Shown piece after piece: positions 8,006-14,828 of a DNA stretch of 19,144 nt; position 1 is the first letter of the stretch, and each line of letters opens with the position of its first letter. The notes beneath the pieces were generated by a model. It was not told the origin of the DNA. It saw nothing but the letters and a program-made list of their open reading frames with translations, and did not search any database. The DNA lies in assembly GCA_910577105.1 (NCBI GenBank), contig CAJTMB010000041.1, positions 1 to 19,144 on the forward strand, given 5' to 3'. A program made the translations under genes and the position numbers. The DNA comes from an uncultured Lachnospiraceae bacterium (GTDB taxonomy: Bacteria; Bacillota; Clostridia; Lachnospirales; Lachnospiraceae).

Positions 8006-8052
8006 TTCAGCTTACGTACACCTTTCTTGTATTTCCCGGCTTTTTCAAGCAT
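8002..8052 (-). CDS. short upstream ORF of 16 codons coupled to the acyltransferase
   Basis: ATG 8052 opens a Lys-rich peptide, MLEKAGKYKKGVRKLK, whose TGA overlaps the acyltransferase ATG as ATGA. It has no clear ribosome binding site. The rest of 8053-8124 shows no gene; it lies downstream of the broken HEPN remnant and may be its debris. The small ORF could be a leader peptide giving translational coupling, the tail of a lost gene, or chance. Confidence 0.25.
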   Translation of the reverse strand: MLEKAGKYKKGVRKLK

Positions 8053-8124
8053 TTTTACGCGGCTTTATCCCCCCGGAAGTCCAGTCTGAGAAGCGATTTG
8101 CTGATTTTATCCTTACAAAAAGTG

Positions 8125-8273
8125 TCACCGCAGCATCGCCGGAAAATACTCGGCAAACGCTTCTTTCACATGTCTTTCCTCCAGAAACAAATCATTTGGA
8201 TATCTTACATAATCAGCGCTTTTATCGCCTTTTCAGCCGCCATTTCATACCATTCTCTGACTTCTTTCGTCAT
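8125..8273 (-). pseudogene. HEPN-domain protein remnant (deleted and frameshifted)
   Basis: ATG 8273 follows AAGGAG and opens MTKEVREWYEMA, a typical HEPN N-terminus. This jumps directly to AEKAIKAL, a motif that normally lies several helices later in HEPN proteins, and reaches TAA at 8205-8207 after 22 codons. In another frame the sequence then reads DYVRYPNDLFLEERHVKEAF and AEYFPAMLR before TGA at 8125, which looks like a HEPN C-terminal tail. So about 49 codons of sense remain from a gene of roughly 120-130, with an internal deletion and a frameshift. The start lies inside the end of the nucleotidyltransferase frame, as expected for a linked pair. The family assignment comes from memory of HEPN sequences. 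Confidence 0.65.
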
Positions 8274-8577
8274 ACAAAAGCACTCCTTTTCTGTACACCT
8301 CGTTTTCCATGGATGGAATTTCTTTCCTGGACTCAAAACGGCTTACGGTTCCTACAACAATATCCACAGGACGCCGCTTCACTTTGCAAATTGATTTGTA
8401 TGCTTTTGTAGTTTCTGCGGGAATATCTGATACAGTATCATGTACTATGATATAGAAGTCAAAATCGCTTTCCTCAGTATAAGTGCTGTCTGCAAAGGAG
8501 CCAAACAAATAAATTCGGACAGGTAAAAGCTACTCAACAAAATGGTTTGTCAATTCCCGGATTTCGCTTGTAGGCAT
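8245..8577 (-). pseudogene. MNT-type nucleotidyltransferase with an in-frame amber codon
   Basis: ATG 8577 follows AAAGGAG by nine bases and reads MPTSEIRELTNHFVE, then TAG (8530-8532, codon 16), then continues in frame as LLPVRIYLFGSFADSTYTEE. The signature GS(F)AD...SDFDF (residues 26-41) is the pol-beta-type minimal nucleotidyltransferase motif with its Asp pair at 38 and 40. RRPVDIVVG at about 70 supplies the expected third strand. Apart from the stop codon the frame is intact to TGA at 8245, about 110 codons. Such proteins are usually encoded next to a HEPN gene, with the two acting as antitoxin and toxin. A product from an internal start such as TTG 8508 would lack the first strand. The pair has its own promoter at 8643-8671. 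Confidence 0.75.
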
Positions 8578-8642
8578 AGATATCAACTCCTTTCCTTTCA
8601 AGCGGCTCTCTTCCATATTCACTCTTTCTATAGGATATTTTC

Positions 8643-8671
8643 ATTATACAAAAAGCTTCTCCTGTTTACAA
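8643..8671 (-). promoter_or_regulatory. sigma-A promoter of the MNT/HEPN remnant
   Basis: Minus-strand TTGTAA (8666-8671), a 17-base spacer and a perfect TATAAT (8643-8648), about 65 bases before the nucleotidyltransferase ATG. It is intact although both downstream genes are broken. The remaining sequence up to 8784 shows no gene. Confidence 0.6.
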
Positions 8672-8784
8672 TAAAATTCCCATGAAATTTTTGTCATAAG
8701 AATATCTCATCTTTTCCATACTCACTTTTCGAAACAGTGTTCCCACTGCTTAACCTGACAATTCTTCAAAGTGAAATTTAAACA

Positions 8785-9411
8785 TTATTTTTGAGTAAGG
8801 ACATGCCAAACATCATTACCGGTAAATCCGCATTTTCTATATAACCCTTGTGGATTAGTCAGATTACTTACTTTTCCTGAAACAGTTGCAAATTCAGCTA
8901 TATTCTGCATTTTTGACAACAGACTTTTCACTACTAACTGTCCATAACCCTTCTTTCGGTAATCAGGAAGTACCTGTATCCACTCTAAAATCAATTCCTT
9001 CGTTTCTCTATCATAGTCAGCTATTCCACCTGCGACAACCGTATCTGAATTTTTTTCTTTCAATAGAATCCATAAGTCAGAACAATAAACAGGAGTGTTG
9101 CGATAACTTTCCATTTGCTCCTTGGTAACGCTTAAATCACTATAACTTGCATTTATAAGTCGAACAAATTTGTCAATATCGGACACTCCGGATACTATTT
9201 CCATGTCAGACAAATTTACCTGACTGATATTTTTTAGATTATGAAATAACCGAAAGTATACCTCATCATTATAGTCACTAAGCATTCCGCCAAAATAATC
9301 TCTATCATGAATGATTTTCATATTTTCTGGCACAATAAGTCCTTTTGATTTCCAATATGGGATGCTTAGTGTACCACATGGGTCATTCACATATTCCTGT
9401 AATGAAAGCAT
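8785..9411 (-). CDS. GNAT family N-acetyltransferase
   Basis: The product is 208 residues and cytosolic. The C-terminal half carries the GNAT core. WIQVLPDYRKKGYGQLVVKSLL (144-165) contains the acetyl-CoA-binding R/Q-x-x-G-x-G/A signature as RKKGYG (152-157), and the later GLYRKCGF (189-196) is the usual 'aLYkKlGF' strand. The first 70 residues are not part of a standard single-domain GNAT and are unassigned, so the acceptor is unknown. The frame stays open far upstream through the GC-rich element and tRNA-Pro. ATG 9411 is chosen because GGAG lies nine bases before it and the protein-like sequence begins there. ATG 9426 is a weaker alternative. Codon use is AT-rich, like the rest of the accessory zone. 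Confidence 0.83.
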   Translation of the reverse strand: MLSLQEYVNDPCGTLSIPYWKSKGLIVPENMKIIHDRDYFGGMLSDYNDEVYFRLFHNLKNISQVNLSDMEIVSGVSDIDKFVRLINASYSDLSVTKEQMESYRNTPVYCSDLWILLKEKNSDTVVAGGIADYDRETKELILEWIQVLPDYRKKGYGQLVVKSLLSKMQNIAEFATVSGKVSNLTNPQGLYRKCGFTGNDVWHVLTQK

Positions 9412-9440
9412 GAAACATATCTCCATAAGTACTGAATAAA

Positions 9441-9590
9441 AAAGGGGCGTACAGCCGCCGGGCACGCTCGAAAAGCCTGCGGCTTTCCTCGCTTTGCGGC
9501 TGTTGCCGCATGTGTCCAACAACGAAAACGGCTGTTGGTGAGCAAGCTCCCCACAGCCGTTCCCGTTGCCGGCCCCGCCCGGCTCGTAGC
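9441..9590 (-). repeat. GC-rich intergenic element with three hairpins
   Basis: About 150 bases, much richer in GC than the flanking AT-rich DNA, lie between tRNA-Pro and the acetyltransferase gene. Three inverted repeats are visible. The first is AACGGCTGT/ACAGCCGTT with an inner GGTGAGC-type stem (9527-9561). The second is a perfect GCGGC-TGTT-GCCGC (9496-9509). The third is GAAAAGCC-TGC-GGCTTTCC (9470-9488). Reading the minus strand, the first hairpin follows the tRNA 3' end by about 40 bases and is followed by TTTTCGTTG, so it may end tRNA transcription. The composition and hairpin density suggest a multi-copy intergenic element, but copy number cannot be seen from one window. Confidence 0.5.
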
Positions 9591-9599
9591 TATAAAAAA

Positions 9600-9674
9600 T
9601 CGGGGTGACAGGATTCGAACCTGCGACCTCCTGGTCCCAAACCAGGCGCTCTAGCCAAGCTGAGCCACACCCCG
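9600..9674 (-). tRNA. tRNA-Pro (TGG)
   Basis: A complete cloverleaf: acceptor CGGGGTG pairs perfectly with CACCCCG, the anticodon stem-loop is CCTGG-TTTGGGA-CCAGG giving anticodon TGG, and the T-arm is GCAGG-TTCGAAT-CCTGT. Discriminator A; no encoded CCA. A consensus promoter lies upstream at 9714-9742. Confidence 0.95.
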
Positions 9675-9713
9675 ACAAAAAACATATGCTTTCTTTTTTG
9701 TAACGCGAAACTT

Positions 9714-9742
9714 ATTATATAATACCTGCCAAAGGTTGTCAA
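9714..9742 (-). promoter_or_regulatory. consensus sigma-A promoter of tRNA-Pro
   Basis: Perfect TTGACA (9737-9742) and perfect TATAAT (9714-9719) with a 17-base spacer on the minus strand, about 35 bases before the tRNA 5' end. Read-through could also serve the acetyltransferase gene, for which I see no separate promoter. Confidence 0.9.
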
Positions 9743-9755
9743 CCGCTACTCCTGT

Positions 9756-9810
9756 AAAAACACCGGCATTTGGATGTCGTTCTTTGACATCCTATGTGCC
9801 GGTGCTTTTT
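9756..9810. terminator. strong intrinsic terminator after the chemotaxis receptor gene
   Basis: CACCGGCA (9761-9768) pairs with TGCCGGTG (9797-9804), enclosing a second stem GGATGTC/GACATCC. A-runs on one side and T-runs on the other make it usable in both directions. On the minus strand it starts two bases beyond the receptor stop codon and closes the 14.6-9.8 kb operon. Confidence 0.9.
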
Positions 9811-9811
9811 A

Positions 9812-11284
9812 TTACTGCTGTATTTCCTTCAATCCCTGCGCATTGTTGCTCAGTCTTACTGCAATTTCATTCACTTCGCTTACAATCCGTCTGTTTTCCT
9901 GACAGGTTCCCACCGTCTCACCGGAATGAGCCGTTACTTCTTCTGTAATGGCAGATATGGTCTGGATATTTTTCACAATGTCCTCATTGGCCTCCGCCAA
10001 ATCCGTTATCATGTTTTCCATGCCCTGTGTCTTTTGGGTAATATCCTCCGTCATTTCCGTAATGACCTGTAAATTATTGCCCAGCTTTACTGCCATTTCT
10101 TCCTGCGCAATGGTATTCTCCTGTAATATGGCAACTGCCTCCGTTACCTCTGTCAATTCCTTTACCACCGTCTGTATCAAATCCGTAATGCTCACAGCCG
10201 CTGATTTGGTCTGCTCGGACAAATCGGAAACCTGCGTTGCCACAACCGCAAATCCCCGGCCTGCATCCCCGGCACGCGCTGCCTCAATGCTTGCATTTAA
10301 CGCCAGCATACCCGTACGGTTTGCCACACTGGTAATCAGTGCAATAATTTCGTTCATCTTATCCGCCTGACCCTGTAGCTGGTCCGTCAAATCAACCACC
10401 GTGGTATTGGCTTCTTTGGACTTGACAGCCTGACTTTTCAGTTCATTCATGGTGATAAGTCCCGTTTCTACTTCCTCGGCCGCCGTACGCATTCCATTTG
10501 CTATATTGGCACTGACCTCACGCACATCCTCTATCAGCTTCTGGATATCCTCCGTGCGCACCAACTGGTTCTGCACAGATTCTGCGGCTTCCATGGTCCC
10601 TGTGCTGACTTCCTCCATGGCAATTCCCATCTCATTGGAAGAGCCATCCAGCTTGCTCATATGCCGGTCTATCTGCTCAATCCCTTCCGACATTTCACCG
10701 GAAAGCCGCATTACTTCCCGTAACAGCTTTTCAATCTTTTCTTTTTCCGTTTCCAGTTCCAGCCTCTTGTCTTCATTGATTTGCTTTGACAGCCTTGTTG
10801 TTATCACAACAAAAATACAGATAAGCAGGGTAAGCAGAATCCTGATTTCCAAATCGGGAATCTGCTCCTTGGCATATCCGAATGTCATTGCCCTATAAAC
10901 AACATCCGCCACATTGACAATCATGGCGCCGATTCCGATTTTAACACAGTACTTCTGGTCCGAATAAGGGGTAATTGCCACCAGCATGGGGATAACATAT
11001 GTAAAGGTAAGCGTGCTGTTTGTAGTGAATACGGCAACGGCATACAAAAGCGCATAACTCCACGCCACCAGCTTCCTGATAAAAAGACTGTCCTGATTCC
11101 TGTGGTAAATCCATGCCTCTATGATAACCGGAACAATACAAAGAGCCGCAATCATAAAAAAATAAGGTAAATCCCTGCTCCCTTTCAATACTTCAACAAA
11201 ATACGCCAATGCAGTGATGCCGTCAATGATTCCATGACATAAAATCGTACTCTTGTTTACTCTGGCTGTGTCTGAATATTTCAT
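9812..11284 (-). CDS. methyl-accepting chemotaxis protein with a multi-pass membrane N-terminus
   Basis: The product is 490 residues. Five or six hydrophobic segments (about 12-32, 41-60, 70-88, 91-106, 112-134, 148-164) are joined directly to a cytoplasmic coiled-coil signalling domain (about 170-490). No large extracellular sensor domain or HAMP domain is visible. The hairpin tip is recognisable around 318-358 (IASV-type start, LALNASIEAARAGDAGRGFAVVA). It continues TQVSDLSEQT, where most receptors have xEIRKLAEQS-like sequence. It should pass a signal from the membrane, such as energy state or a membrane-partitioning ligand, to CheA/CheW, none of which are in this window. AAGGAG lies nine bases before ATG 11284. 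It is the last gene of the operon, 19 bases after the phosphoesterase gene. Confidence 0.9.
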   Translation of the reverse strand: MKYSDTARVNKSTILCHGIIDGITALAYFVEVLKGSRDLPYFFMIAALCIVPVIIEAWIYHRNQDSLFIRKLVAWSYALLYAVAVFTTNSTLTFTYVIPMLVAITPYSDQKYCVKIGIGAMIVNVADVVYRAMTFGYAKEQIPDLEIRILLTLLICIFVVITTRLSKQINEDKRLELETEKEKIEKLLREVMRLSGEMSEGIEQIDRHMSKLDGSSNEMGIAMEEVSTGTMEAAESVQNQLVRTEDIQKLIEDVREVSANIANGMRTAAEEVETGLITMNELKSQAVKSKEANTTVVDLTDQLQGQADKMNEIIALITSVANRTGMLALNASIEAARAGDAGRGFAVVATQVSDLSEQTKSAAVSITDLIQTVVKELTEVTEAVAILQENTIAQEEMAVKLGNNLQVITEMTEDITQKTQGMENMITDLAEANEDIVKNIQTISAITEEVTAHSGETVGTCQENRRIVSEVNEIAVRLSNNAQGLKEIQQ

Positions 11285-11303
11285 TTTATCATTCTCCTTC
11301 CTA

Positions 11304-11783
11304 TTATAAGTATTTCAATGTAAAATGCGCTTCCCCAAATCTGTCTATATCCATCAGGACATAGGATGGTTTCCGCCCGTCCTGTCTCGGATAAGAAAGA
11401 CTGCCGGGGTTGATGGCAACGACATCTCCGTTTAGGTCAATCACCGGCCTGTGTGTGTGTCCGTAAAATACAATATCCACCCCCCTTGTTTTTGCTTCCT
11501 GTTTTAATCGCTCATTTCCCATCGAGACATAATAATTGTGTCCATGGGTTACCCATATCTGGTATTTTCCTATTTCAAACTCCCGCTCCATGGGAAGCTG
11601 GGAAAAGAAATCATTGTTACCTGCCACCATTTCCACAACACAGTCCGGTGCTGCCGATATGGCATACTCGCTTCCTTCCAAATCACCGCAGTGAATCACC
11701 ATGTCTACCGGTGAGACCATTTTCAGCACTTTAAAAAAATTTTCATTTTTTTTATGTGTGTCACTAACAATCAGAACTTTCAT
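11304..11783 (-). CDS. YfcE/MJ0936-type metallophosphoesterase
   Basis: The product is 159 residues, normal for the family. All motifs of the calcineurin-like fold are visible: SDTH with Asp8 and His10, CGDLEG with Asp34, AGNNDF with the metal-binding Asn56, THGHNYY with His80 and His82, and GHTHRP with His109 and His111. Such small enzymes hydrolyse phosphodiesters; the in vivo substrate is not fixed by sequence. The start ATG 11783 has a weak GGGGA site and lies 12 bases after the rdgB stop, so translation is probably linked. The rdgB-phosphoesterase order is, from memory, common in Clostridia. Confidence 0.92.
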   Translation of the reverse strand: MKVLIVSDTHKKNENFFKVLKMVSPVDMVIHCGDLEGSEYAISAAPDCVVEMVAGNNDFFSQLPMEREFEIGKYQIWVTHGHNYYVSMGNERLKQEAKTRGVDIVFYGHTHRPVIDLNGDVVAINPGSLSYPRQDGRKPSYVLMDIDRFGEAHFTLKYL

Positions 11784-11795
11784 CTTACGTCCCCA

Positions 11796-12398
11796 TCACC
11801 CGTTTTTTAGCAATTCTTCCTTCATGGCCTGAAGCGCCCGTCCCCTGTGACTGACTGCATTTTTTTCTTCTCCGGTCAGTTCCGCAGTTGTCTTTCCCAG
11901 TTCAGGGACATAAAAAATAGGGTCATATCCAAATCCGCCGCTACCTTTTTCCTCATGTCCGATTCTGCCCTCTATGACCCCCCTCACGGTGCATTCCCTT
12001 CCATCGGGAAAAACTGCTGCAATGGCACAGACAAACCGTGCTGTCCTTTTTTCCTCGGGTACGCCTTCAAGGCGCTCAATCAGGCTGTTGTTTTTTATCC
12101 TGTATGATGTTTCCTCCCCCAGATAACGGGCGGAAAAAATACCCGGCTCTTTGTTCAGATAGTCTATCTCAAGCCCGGAGTCATCCGCCATGACGATATC
12201 ACCCTTTTCTGCTCCTGCTGCCACAGCCCTTGCCTTTATCAATGCATTTTCCTCATATGTAGACCCGTTCTCCTCTATTTCCGTCTGGATGCCGGCATCC
12301 TTCATGGATACCACTTCCATGTTTAAATCCCCCAATATCCCTTTGATTTCTTTTATTTTACCTGCATTTCCCGTTGCAAATACAATCCTGTCCGCCAT
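11796..12398 (-). CDS. rdgB: XTP/dITP diphosphatase (non-canonical purine NTP pyrophosphatase)
   Basis: The product is 200 residues, full length for the RdgB/HAM1 family. It hydrolyses ITP, dITP and XTP to monophosphates, keeping deaminated purines out of DNA and RNA. Visible motifs are FATGNAGKIKEI at 7-18 (nucleotide binding), ADDSGLEID at 71-79 (with the catalytic Asp), GGFGYDPIF at 154-162, and SHRGRAL at 183-189. AGGAGG lies just before ATG 12398, making the start secure. It sits 30 bases after the amidase-like gene and 12 bases before the phosphoesterase gene within one operon. Confidence 0.96.
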   Translation of the reverse strand: MADRIVFATGNAGKIKEIKGILGDLNMEVVSMKDAGIQTEIEENGSTYEENALIKARAVAAGAEKGDIVMADDSGLEIDYLNKEPGIFSARYLGEETSYRIKNNSLIERLEGVPEEKRTARFVCAIAAVFPDGRECTVRGVIEGRIGHEEKGSGGFGYDPIFYVPELGKTTAELTGEEKNAVSHRGRALQAMKEELLKNG

Positions 12399-12428
12399 AC
12401 TTTCCTCCTTTTCCCCGTTAAATCCGTA

Positions 12429-13466
12429 CTACTCATATGCTTCAAGAATCGCCTGATACAATCCTTCGGCAATACGCTCTCTGTATGTTTCTTCCTGCAG
12501 TAAACCGGCTTCCTTTCCGTTAGTGGCATATCCTGCGCAAAGCACTGCTGCCGGAATCCTAACTTCCTGCAATATCATATCATCTTCTTTTGCCGGAAAC
12601 AACCCGTTTCCGCGGCCGCTGATTTCGGTAACCACATTCCTCTCCACCATATCGGCAAGTTGCACACTGCCAAAACCGGGGATAAAATAATCCTTATTGT
12701 AAAAAGTTTCCGTACCGTAAACGGAAGTATCCTCACTTTCATTGAGGCGGATGCTGATAAACATATCCGCGCAGACAGCATTGGCAAGATACACCCTGCT
12801 TTCCTCTGAAATGTCCGCATCCTCCGTCCTTGTATAATATGCTTTTATGTCTGTCTGTTCCAATAACAGCTTCAAACGTTTCACGATATCCAGCGTAAAC
12901 TCTTTTTCCGTTACCCCGTATGCTGAAATCCCTTCATCCTTTCCGCCGCATCCTGCATCAATTACCACAATTTTGTCAAACATTTCCCTGGGAGGGACAA
13001 ACTCTATATGTAGATAGTTTTCTTCAATAAAACTTCTGCACTCATACACATCAAGCAGTCTGAATTTTAACAGCACGGTATCCCGGACATAATCATATGT
13101 GCCGGATTCCACCTGGGAAATATTGCCGAAAACAGCTTCTTTATCATAATAATTTTCTGTCGTGCCGCGTATGTAAATCCAGATTTCCCTGTCCATGTAG
13201 TGATTCTCCATGGTCACATCTTCTGCTTTTACACCTGCTTCCAACGGAATCCACAAATAATCGTCGCTCTCTTCCCCCTGTTTAAACCGAAGCTGTCTGC
13301 CCAAACCTGCATCCTCACCATCCTGCACACCCCCGGCCACCTGGTCCTGCGCAACATTATCAATCATAATAATCTTGTGGTCAGCATAGTATATCATGCC
13401 GCCCATGGCTGCAACGCAATATAACAATGCATATATAAATGTCCGTATCCTCAATCCTGTACGCAT
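12429..13466 (-). CDS. membrane-anchored amidase_3-fold protein lacking catalytic residues (pseudo-amidase)
   Basis: The product is 345 residues: a short cytosolic start, one membrane helix (about 9-28), an AMIN-like beta region (about 68-157) and an amidase_3 domain (about 165-344). The fold is clear from IVVIDAGCGGKDEG (167-179), GVTEKEFTLDIVKRL (184-198), ADMFISIRLNES (233-244), GRGNGLF and PAAVLCAGYATN (305-316). In N-acetylmuramoyl-L-alanine amidases these read DAGHGGxDxG, xEKxxxL, FISIHxN and PAVLVExGFxxN. Here the first zinc His is Cys173, the second is Arg240, and the catalytic Glu is missing (Cys310-Ala311). Only Glu187 remains. The gene is otherwise intact, overlaps the methyltransferase stop by 16 bases and has GAGGA before its ATG. 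It therefore probably makes a non-hydrolytic cell-wall or regulatory protein rather than an active amidase. Confidence 0.88.
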   Translation of the reverse strand: MRTGLRIRTFIYALLYCVAAMGGMIYYADHKIIMIDNVAQDQVAGGVQDGEDAGLGRQLRFKQGEESDDYLWIPLEAGVKAEDVTMENHYMDREIWIYIRGTTENYYDKEAVFGNISQVESGTYDYVRDTVLLKFRLLDVYECRSFIEENYLHIEFVPPREMFDKIVVIDAGCGGKDEGISAYGVTEKEFTLDIVKRLKLLLEQTDIKAYYTRTEDADISEESRVYLANAVCADMFISIRLNESEDTSVYGTETFYNKDYFIPGFGSVQLADMVERNVVTEISGRGNGLFPAKEDDMILQEVRIPAAVLCAGYATNGKEAGLLQEETYRERIAEGLYQAILEAYE

Positions 13467-14632
13467 AATCCTCTTTTCCTGTCAGGCCGCTTCTCCTTTG
13501 GTGGTCTGGGACCCATAAACTGATAATAATATGCCTTTATCATGCCATTATAAAGTTTTCTGTTTTTATCCGCCTTTCTCCCGATATCCCGCTCTGCCTG
13601 TTCATAAGCGGTTATCAGGTACATGCTCCATGCGTCCAGTCCCGCAAACCTCTCTCCTATTGTCCTGTAAAGCGCAGATAAAGCGCTTTTCTCCTCCAGT
13701 CTTTCCCCATAAGGCGGATTGGTAATAATAAAGCCATACTTTTTGGCATGGCTCAACACATCCACACCGCGCCGCTGAAAATGAATCAACCCTTCCACCC
13801 CGGCAAGCCTTGCATTTTCCCTGGATATCCCCACCATTTTGTCATCAATGTCATATCCCTGTATATCCGTATCGGCTGGCATTTTTACCAGTGCAGCAGC
13901 TTCGTCAAATGCCTCATACCAGCACTTCTTTCCGATTATATTTTCCCATTTCATAGCCGTAAACTCCCGGTTCATACCGGGTGCAATATGCGCTGCCATC
14001 ATGGCAGCTTCTATGGGAATGGTACCGCTGCCGCAAAAAGGGTCTACCAGAATACGATTTTCATTCCATGGGGTCAGCATAATCAAGGCCGCCGCGAGAT
14101 TTTCCGCAATAGGCGCTTTCGCTGTCAGTTTCCTGTATCCCCTCTTGTGCAAAGACTCTCCCGTGCTGTCAAGCCCTACCATCACTTCATCCTTCATTAA
14201 AAAGACCCTGATTGGAAAGCTTTCTCCTGTTTCATCAAACCAGTTAATATGGTAAATCCCTTTCAGCCTGTCTACCATGGCCTTTTTCATGATGGACTGG
14301 ATATCCGAAGGACTGAAGAGCTTACTCTTTACGCTTCCCGCCTTGGCGACCCAGAACTTACCGTCAGCCGGAATATAGTCTTCCCATGGAAGACTGCGGG
14401 TTCCCTGAAAAAGTTCCTCAAAAGTTTCCGCGTGGAAGCTTCCCACTTTAATCAGAATCCTCTCCGCCGTCCGTAAAAATATGTTGGCCCGGCAAATGGC
14501 TTCTTCATCTCCTAAAAACGTAACTCTGCCATCAGCCACTTCCGTCACATCATACCCCAGTTCGATGATTTCTTTTTTTATGACTGCTTCCATACCAAAA
14601 TGGCAGGGGGCTATCAATTCAAATTTCCGCAT
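13451..14632 (-). CDS. THUMP-domain class I SAM-dependent rRNA methyltransferase (RlmL N-terminal/YpsC type)
   Basis: The product is 393 residues. An N-terminal ferredoxin-like plus THUMP region (about 1-160) precedes a Rossmann methyltransferase domain. That domain has motif I DPFCGSGTIPIEAA (197-210), the acidic GYDIDDKMV (259-267) and the catalytic NPPYGERL (305-312). This layout matches enzymes making N2-methylguanosine in 23S rRNA, the counterpart of E. coli RlmL residue G2445; the exact target is inferred. ATG 14632 is preferred over ATG 14650 because GGAG sits eight bases before it and family members begin near MRKFELIAPC. The Lys/Arg-rich tail is usual. It is the first gene of the operon, with a promoter at 14690-14718, and its last 16 bases overlap the amidase-like gene. 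Confidence 0.92.
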   Translation of the reverse strand: MRKFELIAPCHFGMEAVIKKEIIELGYDVTEVADGRVTFLGDEEAICRANIFLRTAERILIKVGSFHAETFEELFQGTRSLPWEDYIPADGKFWVAKAGSVKSKLFSPSDIQSIMKKAMVDRLKGIYHINWFDETGESFPIRVFLMKDEVMVGLDSTGESLHKRGYRKLTAKAPIAENLAAALIMLTPWNENRILVDPFCGSGTIPIEAAMMAAHIAPGMNREFTAMKWENIIGKKCWYEAFDEAAALVKMPADTDIQGYDIDDKMVGISRENARLAGVEGLIHFQRRGVDVLSHAKKYGFIITNPPYGERLEEKSALSALYRTIGERFAGLDAWSMYLITAYEQAERDIGRKADKNRKLYNGMIKAYYYQFMGPRPPKEKRPDRKRGLCVQD

Positions 14633-14689
14633 TCCCTTTTCTCCATTCACACCAAGCCGTTTTTTAATCCTTTAGCGGTTATCCTTAAT

Positions 14690-14718
14690 AGTATACCATT
14701 CTTTTTTCCAGCTTCCAA
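14690..14718 (-). promoter_or_regulatory. promoter of the methyltransferase-to-chemotaxis-receptor operon
   Basis: Minus-strand TTGGAA (14713-14718), a 17-base spacer and TATACT (14690-14695), with a TG one base before the -10 (extended -10). It lies about 55 bases upstream of the chosen methyltransferase start. Confidence 0.65.
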
Positions 14719-14788
14719 CAGTTTTTTGCGCACAAAATCGAACATTGTATACCACAGCTTCAATAAGTAATTTCCATATTCCGCACGC

Positions 14789-14812
14789 AAAAAGGGGCGC
14801 CGAAACGCCCCT
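14789..14812 (-). terminator. intrinsic terminator of the Asn/Gln-rich peptide gene
   Basis: On the minus strand GGGGCG-TTTCGG-CGCCCC is followed by TTTTT. It is 17 bases beyond the stop codon of the small gene and 70 bases before the next promoter, so the small gene is an isolated transcript. Confidence 0.88.
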
Positions 14813-14828
14813 TGCCACTCAGAAAAAC

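Noticed and set aside
6204..8532. Possible amber recoding (pyrrolysine-like read-through), because two genes contain in-frame TAG codons
   Set aside because: Intact neighbours use TAG as a normal stop (the ABC-class ATPase, the pyrophosphatase-like gene and the acyltransferase), and both affected loci carry further damage, so ordinary nonsense mutations explain it better.
9412..9678. N-terminal extension of the acetyltransferase frame by about 89 codons
   Set aside because: The extension runs through the GC-rich hairpin element and tRNA-Pro itself; the protein-like sequence and ribosome binding site begin at 9411.
9948..10898. Two plus-strand frames of about 140-150 codons, Ser/Thr/Val-rich
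   Set aside because: They lie opposite the coiled-coil part of the chemotaxis receptor, and their Ser/Val/Ile-rich composition is what the reverse complement of such coding sequence gives.
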